A program made the translations under genes and the position numbers. This document shows, piece after piece, positions 51,424-60,823 of a stretch of 64,000 nt of DNA; within the stretch, counting starts at the first letter, position 1, and every line of letters begins with the position of its first letter. The notes beneath the pieces were generated by a model, which was given only the letters and a program-made list of their open reading frames with translations, did not search any database and had not been told where the DNA came from. Source of the stretch: Streptacidiphilus sp. ASG 303 (GTDB lineage: Bacteria > Actinomycetota > Actinomycetes > Streptomycetales > Streptomycetaceae); NCBI RefSeq assembly GCF_020991365.1, contig NZ_JAJLRA010000013.1, positions 62,001-126,000 of the forward strand, in the 5' to 3' direction.

Positions 51424-51750
51424 ATGGGAAACCGGTTCGTCCGCACGCTCGCCCTCGGTGCGGCCGCCACCGCACTCGTCGGCGGCGCCACGCTCACCTC
51501 GGCCTCGGCCGCCGCGGCCGTCCCCGCCCGCACGGCGGCCCCGGCCGCCGCGTCCTACGACCACGGCCACGACGGCGACCGCGACCGCGGTCGGGACCAC
51601 GCCCGCGGCCACGGCCGGGAGAGGTGCGCCTGGCACGCGGGCCACTGGACCCGGACCTGGCACAGGGGCCACCGCGACCGCCACCACCGCTGGCACGCGG
51701 GCTACTGGACCCCGGTCTGGCACCAGGGCTACCGGCACTGCCACCGGTGA
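51424..51750 (+). CDS. Small secreted His/Trp-rich repeat protein
   Basis: A 108-residue exported protein. The signal peptide FVRTLALGAAATALVGGATL ends in ASAAAA; mature residues from about 35 are rich in His, Arg, Asp and Trp. Two imperfect repeats, WHAGHWTRTWHRGHR and WHAGYWTPVWHQGYR, lie at 69-105, each near one Cys. The His density suggests metal or cell-wall binding, but no known domain is recognised. ATG 51424 follows AAGGGAG. It has a long lower-GC leader and its own terminator, so it is an independent transcript. Confidence 0.8.
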   Translation: MGNRFVRTLALGAAATALVGGATLTSASAAAAVPARTAAPAAASYDHGHDGDRDRGRDHARGHGRERCAWHAGHWTRTWHRGHRDRHHRWHAGYWTPVWHQGYRHCHR

Positions 51751-51774
51751 GCGCCGCCTAGGTCCGGCAGCGGT

Positions 51775-51803
51775 GGGAGGGCCCCGGTCCCCGGGGCCCT
51801 CCC
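51775..51803 (+). terminator. Terminator of the secreted protein gene
   Basis: A 13-bp perfect inverted repeat (51775-51787 with 51791-51803). Confidence 0.75.
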
Positions 51804-51819
51804 CCCTGCCCACGGGAAG

Positions 51820-51860
51820 GCACGCCACCGCCCCCGCGACGCGCGGGGGCGGTGGCGTGC
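51820..51860. terminator. Second hairpin with 19-bp arms
   Basis: A perfect 19-bp inverted repeat (51820-51838 with 51842-51860, 3-base loop). It is followed at once by a tandem repeat array and may also stop minus-strand transcription leaving the mannosidase gene. Confidence 0.7.
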
Positions 51861-51950
51861 GTCCCTGCCGTACGGACCACCTGTGCGTCCCTGCCGTTCG
51901 TCCCTGCTGTGCGTCCCGGCCGTGCGTTCCTGCCGTGCGGACCCCCGTCG
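51860..51950. repeat. Seven-unit 13-bp tandem array
   Basis: Seven consecutive 13-bp units close to CGTCCCTGCCGTG run from 51860 to 51950, with changes at a few positions per unit; units 2 and 7 are the most diverged. It lies between convergent genes, next to the 19-bp-arm hairpin. Confidence 0.8.
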
Positions 51951-52025
51951 GGGCCGGCGGGGTTCCGGGACCGCCCGGCGGACCCGGGGCGGGACCGGGA
52001 GGCCGGCACCGCCCCGGGCGCCGCC

Positions 52026-54740
52026 CTACCGCACGGGCGGGGCGGTGAGCCGCAGGGTCAGCAGGCCGCAGGGGCCCAGCGGGAGTTCCACCGGACCGCC
52101 CGGCACGGCGGGGGGCGCGAGGGCGGGGCCGTCCGCCGGCGACTCGTCGAGCCGGGCCGGCACGGCGTGCAGCCCGGCCGGCAGGCGGAGGCGGGCGGTG
52201 AGGGCCGACCGGGTGGGGTTCGAGATCCGCAGGACCAGGCCGTCACCGTCCTCGGCGGTCTTCAGCGCCGTCAGCAGCGCCCCCTCGACCCGCAGTCCGG
52301 GGTCGAGGACGGGCCGCGGGGCGGTCCCCGGCCGCACCTGGAGGGCGTGCAGCGGCGCGCGGGCGGCGGCGCCGAGCCGGGCGAGGCCGGGCTCCCCGGC
52401 GGTGTCCCCGTCCTCGCCGACGAGCACGTCGAGGTCGAAGCGCTGCGGGCCGCGGCACTGGGCCTCGGGGGTCGCGAGCATGGGCCCGGCGCCGGTGGTG
52501 CGGGAGGCCAGGTCGAACCGGGAGAGCCAGCCGACGGACCGCAGCAGGGTCACGGCGAGCTCCTCGGCGCCCGAGGGGCTGTGCTCAGGCGCGATGCCGG
52601 TGCGCTCGGGCAGGCCGGGGGCCGCGACGGCGACGCGCAGCGCCCCGGAGCCGACGGCGGAGACGCTCTGCACGGGGACGGCGCCGCACTCGGCCTCGTG
52701 GGCGCGCTCCTGCGGGAGCGGGCCGAGGTCGGGGCCGGTGGGGTGGTCGAGGAGGCTGTAGTGGGCGTCGGCGGTCCAGCGGCCGCGGGCCCCGGGGGTG
52801 GGGAAGTGCAGGCGCAGCCGGTGGTCGTCGGCGGTGTTGTCGAACCGGACGGTCCAGCGCAGCGGCGCGTGCCCGTGCCAGCTCTCCACGGCGATGCGGA
52901 CCGGCAGCGCGGTCGTCCCGGGGAGGCGGGCGGCGCGGTCGGGGGTGAGGCCGGCGGGCAGGTCGAGGACGGCGTCGAGCTCCAGCACGGTGCGGACGGC
53001 GGAGGTGCGGCGGCGCGCGGCGGTGAGCCGGGGGGCGGCGGGGCGGTCGCCGGGGACGGGGTCGAAGGTGTAGGTGTCGCCGCGGTCGCCCTCGTCGAGC
53101 AGCCTTCCCAGGCCGGGGAGCACGGTGCCGTCGGCGAGGCGGAGGGTGAGCGAGGCGTCGTCGGCGGCCTCGGCGCGGGCGCCGCCGGGGAGCGGCAGGG
53201 TGCGGGTGTCCGCCTCCGTCCGGACGCCGGCGGCGGGGGCGGGCGCGTCGCCGAGGCGGACGGTGTGCACGGCGCGGCCGAGCGGCGGGACGTCGCGGGC
53301 GAGCAGGGCCAGGCGGTGGCGCACGGCGGGCCGGGAGTCGGGCAGCAGGTCCAGGTCGGCCTCGAAGGCGGTCTCCTTGCCGAGCGTCTCGCACGCGAAG
53401 GGGACGTCGGTGCCGTCCGGGGCGGTGACGGCCTGCGGGTGGCGGCCGGGGGCGGTGAGGATCTCGACGAGGACCGGGCCGCTCGCGGTGTCGGCGTGCG
53501 GGTTGAGGACGGCGAAGGCGGCGGTGTCCGCGGCCGGGTCCCCGTACAGGCGGGTGTCGAGGCCGGAGGCGGCGAGGGCGCGGCGGACGACGTGGTCGCC
53601 GGCCTGGCGGACGCGGTCGAAGCGGACCTCGTTCTCGCGGTGGACCTCGTCGACGCTGCAGCCGCACAGGGAGTCGTGGGGGGCGTTGCGCAGCAGCAGC
53701 TCCCAGGCGTGGCGCAGCTCCGCGTGCAGGGCGGCGTCGTGCGGGGCGTGGAGGGCGGTGAGCGGTTCGGCCCAGCGCTCCAGCAGGGTCTGGGAGGCGG
53801 CGTTGGCCTGCTTGAGGCGGATGCGGGCGGAGAGGGTGCCGGGGAGGAGGAAGGTGAGCCGGCCGGGCCGGTGCCGCAGCGGGCCCTCGACGACGGGCAG
53901 GTCCCCGCCGGCGGCGGCGCTGCGGGCGGCGGCGAAGAACTCCTCCAGGGTGCTCTCGCGCAGGGCGGTGCCCTGCTCCTCGGCCGCGGCGGCCACGGCG
54001 CGCAGCGCGGCGGCGGGGTCGGTGGGCGCGAGGTGGTCGCCGCCGTTCATCAGCAGCCAGGGGCCCTCGGGGAGGCGGGTGCGCTCGGCGGCGGCGAACT
54101 CCTTGAGGCGCGCCGCCCGCCCGTCGTCGCCGTCCGGCTCCGGCCAGAGGACCTCGGCGGCGTGGTAGCCCTGCGAGGCCGCCAGCACCTCGGAGCCGTC
54201 CGGGGAGCGCCAGCGGAAGCGGGCGACCCCGTCGGGGGCGCCGCGCCACACGAGGGCGGTGTCCATGCCGAAGCCGCGCAGGATGCGGGGCAGGTCGGCG
54301 GGGTGGCCGAAGGCGTCGGGGCAGTAGCCGACGCCCGCGAGGGCGCCGGCCTCGGCGCCGTGGCGGCGGGCGGTGAGCAGGTTGCGGACCAGGTTCTCGC
54401 CGGAGACGAGCTGGTTGTCGGCGAGGACGTGCCAGGGGCCGACGGTGAGGCGGCCGGCGGCGGCGTGGGCGCGCAGCCGGTCGGCGAGGTCGGGGCGGAG
54501 GGCGGCGACGTCGGCGAGGACGATGGTCTGGCCGTCGAGGTGGAAGGTGCGCATGCGGCCGTCGTCGAGTTCGGCGCAGACCCGTTCGGCGAGTTCGATA
54601 AGGCGGGCGCGGAACGCCTCGAAGGGCCGGTACCACTCCCGGTCCCAGTGCACGTGGGTGACGACGTGGCAGTCGACGGTGCCGGTGCGGGGCGCGGGGG
54701 CGGCGGGGGCGGGGGAAGCGGCGGGTCCGGGGGGCGTCAC
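52026..54740 (-). CDS. Alpha-mannosidase, glycoside hydrolase family 38
   Basis: A 904-residue cytoplasmic zinc-dependent retaining alpha-mannosidase. The zinc site begins HVHWDREWY, the nucleophile Asp is in [16 protein letters not shown], and [16 protein letters not shown] is the family helical-domain motif; beta-sandwich domains follow to the end. It trims alpha-linked mannose from imported oligosaccharides. GTG 54740 overlaps the NanE stop (GTGA). It is the last gene of a nine-gene sugar operon. No signal peptide, so the substrate must be imported by the ABC system. Confidence 0.93.
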   Translation of the reverse strand: MTPPGPAASPAPAAPAPRTGTVDCHVVTHVHWDREWYRPFEAFRARLIELAERVCAELDDGRMRTFHLDGQTIVLADVAALRPDLADRLRAHAAAGRLTVGPWHVLADNQLVSGENLVRNLLTARRHGAEAGALAGVGYCPDAFGHPADLPRILRGFGMDTALVWRGAPDGVARFRWRSPDGSEVLAASQGYHAAEVLWPEPDGDDGRAARLKEFAAAERTRLPEGPWLLMNGGDHLAPTDPAAALRAVAAAAEEQGTALRESTLEEFFAAARSAAAGGDLPVVEGPLRHRPGRLTFLLPGTLSARIRLKQANAASQTLLERWAEPLTALHAPHDAALHAELRHAWELLLRNAPHDSLCGCSVDEVHRENEVRFDRVRQAGDHVVRRALAASGLDTRLYGDPAADTAAFAVLNPHADTASGPVLVEILTAPGRHPQAVTAPDGTDVPFACETLGKETAFEADLDLLPDSRPAVRHRLALLARDVPPLGRAVHTVRLGDAPAPAAGVRTEADTRTLPLPGGARAEAADDASLTLRLADGTVLPGLGRLLDEGDRGDTYTFDPVPGDRPAAPRLTAARRRTSAVRTVLELDAVLDLPAGLTPDRAARLPGTTALPVRIAVESWHGHAPLRWTVRFDNTADDHRLRLHFPTPGARGRWTADAHYSLLDHPTGPDLGPLPQERAHEAECGAVPVQSVSAVGSGALRVAVAAPGLPERTGIAPEHSPSGAEELAVTLLRSVGWLSRFDLASRTTGAGPMLATPEAQCRGPQRFDLDVLVGEDGDTAGEPGLARLGAAARAPLHALQVRPGTAPRPVLDPGLRVEGALLTALKTAEDGDGLVLRISNPTRSALTARLRLPAGLHAVPARLDESPADGPALAPPAVPGGPVELPLGPCGLLTLRLTAPPVR

Positions 54741-55459
54741 GACGGGGTCTCCTCGGTGCTGAGGGCGGCGGCGAAGCGGGCCGTCAGGGCGGCCGGGCGG
54801 GTGATGGCGCCGCCGACGACGACGGTGGCGGCGCCGGCGGCCAGGGCCGCCGCGGCCTGCTCGGGGGTGGCGATGCGGCCCTCGGCGACCACGGGCACGG
54901 CGAGGCGCGCGGCGAGGGCCGCGACCAGCTCCAGGTCGGGCCCGCTGCGGGCGGGACTGGCGGGGGTGTAGCCCGAGAGGGTGGTGGCCACCAGGTCGGC
55001 GCCGGCCGCCGCGGCGGCGAGGCCCTCGTCGAGGGTGGAGACGTCGGCCATCACGAGGGTGCCGCGCGCGTGGAGGGCGGCGGCGGTGGCGGCGAGGTCC
55101 AGTCCGTCGCCGCGGGGGCGGCCGGTGGCGTCGAGGGCGACGATGTCGGCGCCCGCCTCGGCGACGGCGAGGGCGTGGCGGAGCGTGGGCGTGATGTAGA
55201 CGCCCTCGTCGCCGTCCTTCCACAGGCCGATCACCGGGAGGCTGCTGGCGGCGCGGACGGCGGCGACGTCGGCGGGGCCGTTGATCCGCAGGCCCACGGC
55301 GCCGCCGAGCTCGGCCGCTCTGGCCATCTCGGCCATGAAGTGCGGTCCGTGCAGGGGCTCGCCGGGCAGCGCCTGGCAGGAGACCACCAGGCCGCCGGCG
55401 AGCGCCTGCGGGAGGGGCCGCTGCGGTGTGCGGCGGGGCGATGTGTCGTGGGGGTACAC
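54737..55459 (-). CDS. nanE: N-acetylmannosamine-6-phosphate 2-epimerase
   Basis: A 240-residue TIM-barrel epimerase converting ManNAc-6-phosphate to GlcNAc-6-phosphate. Family residues appear in [31 protein letters not shown] (catalytic Lys region), [16 protein letters not shown] and [20 protein letters not shown] 55459 follows AAAGG. Combined with the ROK kinase four genes earlier it would take in ManNAc or a related amino sugar; no sialate lyase (NanA) or NagA/NagB is present here. Confidence 0.92.
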   Translation of the reverse strand: MYPHDTSPRRTPQRPLPQALAGGLVVSCQALPGEPLHGPHFMAEMARAAELGGAVGLRINGPADVAAVRAASSLPVIGLWKDGDEGVYITPTLRHALAVAEAGADIVALDATGRPRGDGLDLAATAAALHARGTLVMADVSTLDEGLAAAAAGADLVATTLSGYTPASPARSGPDLELVAALAARLAVPVVAEGRIATPEQAAAALAAGAATVVVGGAITRPAALTARFAAALSTEETPS

Positions 55460-55471
55460 CGGTTGCCTTTC

Positions 55472-57304
55472 TCAGCTGCGGGCACTGCGGTCCAGTGCCC
55501 GGTCCACGGCCGTCCCGAGGGCGGCGGTGACGTCCCGCCAGGTGGAGCCGGGGGCCGCCGGTCCGGCGGACGCGGCGGCACCGGGCGCGAGCCGCTCGGC
55601 GGCGGCGGCCAGGGCCCGCAGGTCGGCACCGGTGGCGGGCTCGTCCGGGAGGGCGTCGAGGGTGCCGGTCCGCGGACCGGCGAGGCCGCCCGCTGCGGCG
55701 AGCAGGTGGGCGGAGGGGAAGAGGGGGTCGTCGGACGCGACGTCGAGCAGCCAGGCGAGGGGGACGCCGTCGCGGGCGAGGGTGCGCTGCAGCAGGGCGC
55801 GTTCGCGGGGGTCGGCGACGACGCGGGCGGGGCCGGTGCCGCGTCCGGCGGCGTGCGCGGCCAGCGCCCCGGCGGCCTCGCCGACCGCCCACTCGCCGTG
55901 GTGGACCCGGTAGGCGGCCGCGGCGACCTGGGTGGCGGCGAGGTTCTTGGCGGCGGCCAGCAGGTTGGCGGGGGTGTCGGCGACGAGGGCGGAGAGCGGC
56001 ACCTGGAACGGCGCGGTGGGCGCGTACGCGGACTGCGGGTGCCCGACCCGGGCGTGCAGGTCGAGGTGGTACCAGGCGACGCCGGCGCCGTCGTGCCGGT
56101 GGGCTGCGCGGGCCTGCCCGGGGACGGGCAGCAGGTCCTGCTCGCGCACGGGGCGGTCGGTGAGCAGCCGCCGGGACTCGCGGACGTAGGGCTCGGCGGC
56201 CAGGCCGTCGGGGGTGCCCGCGGCGGCCGGGGCCAGGCGCAGGCCGGGGTAGCCGCGGCCGGAGCCGTCGTCACGGGGGCACTCGGTCTGCAGCCAGTGG
56301 AGGAAGGCGAGGGAGAGGGCGCGGGCCTCGGCGCGGGCGCGGCGGGGCTCGTGGATCAGGGAGGCGTCGGCGTAGTCGTTGCCGGCCCAGTTGACCAGGG
56401 CGGTGTCGCGGCCGCCGAGCAGGGCGCCGTCGCGCAGCCGCCGGTAGGTCCAGAACGGCGGGTGGCCGTCGGGGCCGTCGGCGAACATGCGGTAGCGGTG
56501 GAGGCGGTCGTCCCAGCCGGCGATCTCCAGGGTGAAGGGCTGGGAGTCGCGCCAGCGCCGGTAGCCCGCGGGGCGGGGGACGGTGTGGTCCTCCCCCGGG
56601 CGGTGCTCGACGGCGAAGCCGACGGTGCAGGACTGCACGGCGTGCGGCTGCGGGCCGCCGGGCAGGGCGAGGCCCTCGCCGTGGGCGTCGCGGCCCTCGG
56701 AGCCGACGGTCCAGGGGGCGCCGGCGAGGGGCAGCAGCTCACCGGTCTCGGTGGCGTCGCAGAAGACGTCGGCGGCGAGGGCGAGACGGCCGTCCGCCCC
56801 GGCGGGGCCGTCCTGCGGCCCCGGGCGGTCCGGGGCGGTCGCGGGCGGGGGGGCCTCGGCCAGGTGGACCTCGGCGAGGCGGTCCCCGTCGCGCCGCGCC
56901 GCGTACGGGCGGACGCCGGTGAGGACGCGCAGCCGGCCGGCGGCGACGTGGGGGGCGAGCAGGTCGGCGAGGGCCTGCTCGGCGGCGGCGGGTTCGAAGC
57001 ACAGGCGGCTCACCCAGCCGCCGCCCGGGTTGGCCAGGCCGCCGTAGCGGGAGCGGACGAGGGTGCGGAACTCCCGGTAGGAGGCGGACACGCCGCCCTG
57101 CTCGACGTGGGGGTGCTCGTCGAGGGCGGGGACGAGCTGCGAGGTGACCTGGCCGCCGAGCACGGGCTGGTCGCAGGTGAGCACGACGGTGCGCCCGGCC
57201 CGGGCGGCGGCGAGGGCGGCGGCGACACCGCCGAGGCCGCCGCCGACGACGGCGACGTCGGCGGTCAGGGTGCGGGACGGCCTGCCGTCCTGACGGTTCG
57301 TCAC
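55472..57304 (-). CDS. FAD-dependent oxidoreductase (FAD_oxidored type)
   Basis: A 610-residue flavoprotein. The dinucleotide fold VAVVGGGLGGVAAALAAARAG opens the protein; VLGGQVTSQLVPALDEH and FCDATETGELLPLAG are typical of the FAD_oxidored family common in actinobacterial and planctomycete glycan operons. It probably oxidises a sugar or sugar-derived intermediate; the reaction is not known for most members. GTG 57304 overlaps the DUF4127 stop (GTGA), and the stop is 12 bases before nanE. Confidence 0.9.
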   Translation of the reverse strand: MTNRQDGRPSRTLTADVAVVGGGLGGVAAALAAARAGRTVVLTCDQPVLGGQVTSQLVPALDEHPHVEQGGVSASYREFRTLVRSRYGGLANPGGGWVSRLCFEPAAAEQALADLLAPHVAAGRLRVLTGVRPYAARRDGDRLAEVHLAEAPPPATAPDRPGPQDGPAGADGRLALAADVFCDATETGELLPLAGAPWTVGSEGRDAHGEGLALPGGPQPHAVQSCTVGFAVEHRPGEDHTVPRPAGYRRWRDSQPFTLEIAGWDDRLHRYRMFADGPDGHPPFWTYRRLRDGALLGGRDTALVNWAGNDYADASLIHEPRRARAEARALSLAFLHWLQTECPRDDGSGRGYPGLRLAPAAAGTPDGLAAEPYVRESRRLLTDRPVREQDLLPVPGQARAAHRHDGAGVAWYHLDLHARVGHPQSAYAPTAPFQVPLSALVADTPANLLAAAKNLAATQVAAAAYRVHHGEWAVGEAAGALAAHAAGRGTGPARVVADPRERALLQRTLARDGVPLAWLLDVASDDPLFPSAHLLAAAGGLAGPRTGTLDALPDEPATGADLRALAAAAERLAPGAAASAGPAAPGSTWRDVTAALGTAVDRALDRSARS

Positions 57305-58971
57305 TCCTGCTCCTCGGCCGGACGTGCGCCGGCCGCGGGGCCGGTGGCGGTGACGGGGACGGCGGTGACCGGGACGTCGGCGGTGGCCGGGACGGCGGCG
57401 GCGCCCTGCGTGAGGGCGAAGTCGACCTCGAAGGTGCGGTTCCACGGCAGCACGACGGACCGGGGGTCCACGGCCAGGCCGCCGAAGCCGGGCAGCCGGT
57501 CGCGGCAGGCGGCGAGGTCGGCGGCGACGGCGGCGAGCACGGGGTGGTCCGCCGGGACGCGGTCGTGGCGGGCGGGGTCGCTGCCGAGGGCGGCACGGGC
57601 CCGGCCGCGGGCGGACGCCATGTACCCCCAGTCCTCCAGGAGGCGGTGGAGCAGGAGCCTGCGGTGGGCGTCCGCGTCGAAGCGGCCGGTGCGGCGCGCG
57701 GCGACGGCGGCCACCGTGTGCGCGGCCACGGTGCCGAGGGTGTTGCCGGCGGTGTTCCAGCCCGCGTAGGAGGTGAGCCGCTCCAGGACGCCCTCGGCGG
57801 CGAGCGCCGCGACCAGGGCCGGGTCGGCGCCGTTGGGCTGGGCGCAGTCGGCGACGGCGACGGCGTGGCCCCCGTCCAGCAGGCGGGCGGCGCGGGCGGC
57901 CAGGGCGGCGGACGGGGCCGGGTCGGTGGCGGCGGGCGGCGCGACGGCCCAGTCGCCGGCCCCGTCGGGGGTGTGCACGAGGAGGACGGCGTCCGGGGCG
58001 GGCCCCTCCGGGGCGACGGCGGTCGCCCCGCACGCCTCCAGCTGGCGGGCGGCGGTCGTGCCGACGGGCACGTTCTCGTACGGGGCGGTGCGCCGCAGTC
58101 CGGCGGGGTCGACGGCCTCGACGCGCACGACCACCGGTCCCCCGCCGAGGAGGCCGAGGAGGGTGCGGGCGACGAGCGCGGTGCAGGCCTCGTCGGCGCC
58201 GGGGCGGACCGCGACGCGGCCGCGCAGGCCGAGCCAGTCCGCCCACCGGTCGAGCCAGTGCAGCTCCGCGGTGGCCAGGCCGTGGGGGGCGGTGTCGTCG
58301 GCGCCGACGACGAGGGAGCGGACGGTGCCGTCGGCGGCCAGTTCCAGGGCGGCGAGGTTGACGGCGTGGTTGCGCAGCCGCCGGGTGAGGAAGTCGGCGC
58401 GGACCTCCGGCGGCACACGGCCGGCGGCGTCCCGGGCCTCGGCGGCGGCGCCCGCCTCCCCGTCCGCGGCGCGGTGCAGGGCGGCGGAGAGCCGGTGGAG
58501 GTCCGGGCCGTGGGGGTCCCAGTAGGCGGGCTCCTCCATGGCGTCGGCGGAGTCGGGGGTGCGGGTGACGAGCGTGACCGCGTGGACGGGGGTGCCGCGG
58601 GCGGCGAGCGCGCGCAGGGGCTCCCAGGCGGCGGTGGCGGAGGCGACCGTCGCCGGCCGGGTGCGGGAGGCGATGAGTCCGCCGTGGCCGAGGGTCTCCA
58701 GGGACACCACGGCGGCGTCGGCGTCCGTGGCGGCGAGCCAGGAGCCGAGCGCGGCGGGGTCGCCGGGGCGGCGCAGCGCGGGGAGGGCGGCGGCGGGCGG
58801 CAGCAGCAGGTCGGCGCCGGCCACGGCGGCGACCATGCGGGGCAGCGCGGTGCAGGCGGGGCGCTCGTCGAGGGGGACGAGGGCGATCCGGGGCCTGCCG
58901 CCGGGGCGCTGGACCGTGGCGTGCGGGGCGGCGGTGTACGGGGCGGTGGGGCGGCCGGGGCCGGCGGTCAC
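57301..58971 (-). CDS. DUF4127-family protein
   Basis: A 556-residue protein of the DUF4127 family, whose biochemical role is unknown. Family-type segments include RIALVPLDERPACTALPRM, DAAVVSLETLGHGGLIASR, RNHAVNLAALELAADG and SYAGWNTAGNTLGTVAAH. No signal peptide or membrane segment is seen. Translationally coupled on both sides (GTGA overlaps), so it works in the same sugar pathway; homologues often sit next to sugar ABC transporters and glycosidases. Confidence 0.85.
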   Translation of the reverse strand: MTAGPGRPTAPYTAAPHATVQRPGGRPRIALVPLDERPACTALPRMVAAVAGADLLLPPAAALPALRRPGDPAALGSWLAATDADAAVVSLETLGHGGLIASRTRPATVASATAAWEPLRALAARGTPVHAVTLVTRTPDSADAMEEPAYWDPHGPDLHRLSAALHRAADGEAGAAAEARDAAGRVPPEVRADFLTRRLRNHAVNLAALELAADGTVRSLVVGADDTAPHGLATAELHWLDRWADWLGLRGRVAVRPGADEACTALVARTLLGLLGGGPVVVRVEAVDPAGLRRTAPYENVPVGTTAARQLEACGATAVAPEGPAPDAVLLVHTPDGAGDWAVAPPAATDPAPSAALAARAARLLDGGHAVAVADCAQPNGADPALVAALAAEGVLERLTSYAGWNTAGNTLGTVAAHTVAAVAARRTGRFDADAHRRLLLHRLLEDWGYMASARGRARAALGSDPARHDRVPADHPVLAAVAADLAACRDRLPGFGGLAVDPRSVVLPWNRTFEVDFALTQGAAAVPATADVPVTAVPVTATGPAAGARPAEEQE

Positions 58972-60017
58972 GCGGTGGCTCCGTTCGGGTGGGCGGGAAC
59001 GGCGTCGGCGGGTGCGCCGGGAGCGGCGGGGGCGGGGTCCGCGAGGGCGGCGCGGGCCTCGGCCGCCGCGCCGAGGAGGACGGCGTCCGCGTCCAGCACC
59101 GACTGCACGACCGGGACCGCGCGCAGCAGCGGCAGGGTGTGCCGGGCCAGGGCGGAGCGCAGGGCGTCCGCGTACCATGGCCCGGCGGCCAGGACGCCGC
59201 CGCCGAGCACGACGACGTCCGGGTCGAGGACGGCGACCACCCCGGCCAGGGCCGTGCCCAGGGCCTCGCCGCCGGCGCGCAGCACGCCGGCCGCGGCGGG
59301 GTCGCCGTCGCGGGCCAGCCGGGCCGCCGCGCGCAGGTCGGGCACCGGCAGGCCGGGCCGCAGCCGCCGGACCCCGGCGGCCATCGCGGGCCCGGAGGCC
59401 AGCGCCTCCACGTGGCCGTCGCGCCCGCAGGGGCAGGGCCGGCCCTCCGCGCCGGGGACGGGGACGTGGCCGAGGTGGCCCGCGGCCCCGGACGCGCCCC
59501 GCAGGACGCGCCCGCCGACGGCGACGGCGCCGCCGATGCCGGTCCCGGCCATCGCGGCGACGGCGAGGTACGCGCCGCGGGCGGCCCCGGCGGCGGCCTC
59601 GCCGGCCAGGAACGCCTGGACGTCGCCGAGGACCGTGGCGGGGACGCCGAGCGCCTCCTCGAACCGGTCGGCGACCGCGGTCCCGGCCCAGCCGGGGAGG
59701 GCGGAGGTCGCCGCGGCGACCGTGCGGCCGTCGGGGCCGACGACGCCCGCCGTGCCGACGCCGGCGGCGGCCGGGGCGGCCGCACCGCGGTCGGCCGCGG
59801 CGTCGCGGACGGCGCGGGCCAGGCGCAGCGCGGTGGCGAGGACGGCGTCGGGGCCGTCCTGCGCCGGGGTGGGCGCGGCCGCCCGGGCGGCGATGCGGTG
59901 GCCGGGGAGGACGGCGGCGGCCGTGGTCGTGGTGCCGCCGATGTCGACGGCGAGCACGGGGACGGGCGGGGGGACGGGGCGGGCGGGTGCGGGCGCGGAG
60001 GGGTCCGCGGGGTTCAT
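58968..60017 (-). CDS. ROK-family sugar kinase
   Basis: A 349-residue ATP-dependent sugar kinase; with nanE in the operon, N-acetylmannosamine or a related hexosamine is a likely substrate. The ATP site AVDIGGTTTTAAAV is at about 22-36, and AGTGIGGAV binds phosphate. The zinc motif normally CxCGxxGCxE reads CPCGRDGHVE, with the third Cys replaced by His, which may still bind zinc. Having no DNA-binding domain, it is an enzyme and not a ROK repressor. ATG 60017 overlaps the GntR stop (ATGA). Confidence 0.9.
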   Translation of the reverse strand: MNPADPSAPAPARPVPPPVPVLAVDIGGTTTTAAAVLPGHRIAARAAAPTPAQDGPDAVLATALRLARAVRDAAADRGAAAPAAAGVGTAGVVGPDGRTVAAATSALPGWAGTAVADRFEEALGVPATVLGDVQAFLAGEAAAGAARGAYLAVAAMAGTGIGGAVAVGGRVLRGASGAAGHLGHVPVPGAEGRPCPCGRDGHVEALASGPAMAAGVRRLRPGLPVPDLRAAARLARDGDPAAAGVLRAGGEALGTALAGVVAVLDPDVVVLGGGVLAAGPWYADALRSALARHTLPLLRAVPVVQSVLDADAVLLGAAAEARAALADPAPAAPGAPADAVPAHPNGATA

Positions 60018-60823
60018 GTGCGGCGCTCCCGGGTGATGGTGAGGCGGAAGTCGTACCGGTCGGCGCGGTAGAGGCTGACGGCGCGCTCGACGGCGCGGCC
60101 GCGGCCGTCGCGGGTGACCCGCTCGACGTGCAGGGCGGGGAACTGCGGCGGCACGTGCAGCAGTGCGGCCTGCCGGGCGTCGACGACGGTGGCGCGGACG
60201 GTCTGCTCGGCGCTCTCGGGTGCGGACCCGGCCCGCTCCAGCCACCCGTACAGGGAGCCGGGGTCGCCGTGCTCCAGCAGTCCGGGCACGAGCTGCTCGG
60301 GCAGCCAGACGTTCTCCAGGCACATCGGCTCACCGTCGGCGGTGCGCAGCCGCTCCAGGTGCACCAGGGGCGCGCCGGGCTCGACGAACAGGTCGCGGGC
60401 GTTGGTGACGTCGGCGTGGACGCGCTCCAGGACGAGCAGCCGGCCGGCGGGGACCATGCGGCGCTCGCGGATGTCCTCCGAGAAGGAGGTCAGGCGCAGC
60501 GACTTGCTGATGGTCGCCGGTTCGGCGACGAAGGTGCCCGCGCCCTGGACGCGGTAGATGCGGCCCTCCTGGCCGAGGCGCTCCACGGCGCGCCGCACGG
60601 TGACCCGGCTGACGTCGTAGCGCTGCATCAGCTCCCGCTCGCTGGGGAGCATCTGGTGCGGGCTGCCGGCCTCGACGAGGTCGAGCAGGGCGCGGCGCAG
60701 CACCTCGTGCTTGGGCTCGCGCGGAGCGTCCCGGTCCGGGGGCGCCGCCTCCGTGCCGGTGCCCGTGGCCGTGGCCGTGCCGGTGTCCGTACCGGTGCCG
60801 GTTCCCGTGTCCGTGGTGCTCAT
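60014..60823 (-). CDS. GntR-family (HutC subfamily) regulator of the sugar operon
   Basis: A 269-residue repressor with an N-terminal winged helix (about 35-100: MLPSERELMQRYDVSRVTVR, GQEGRIYRVQGAGTFVA) and a C-terminal UTRA ligand domain that binds the inducing sugar or its phosphate. The first 24 residues are a Thr-Gly/Asp repeat. It lies inside the operon between permease and kinase genes (ATGA overlaps both sides), so it should be co-expressed and sense a pathway sugar. Its operator is expected ahead of the operon, beyond base 64000. Confidence 0.93.
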   Translation of the reverse strand: MSTTDTGTGTGTDTGTATATGTGTEAAPPDRDAPREPKHEVLRRALLDLVEAGSPHQMLPSERELMQRYDVSRVTVRRAVERLGQEGRIYRVQGAGTFVAEPATISKSLRLTSFSEDIRERRMVPAGRLLVLERVHADVTNARDLFVEPGAPLVHLERLRTADGEPMCLENVWLPEQLVPGLLEHGDPGSLYGWLERAGSAPESAEQTVRATVVDARQAALLHVPPQFPALHVERVTRDGRGRAVERAVSLYRADRYDFRLTITRERRT

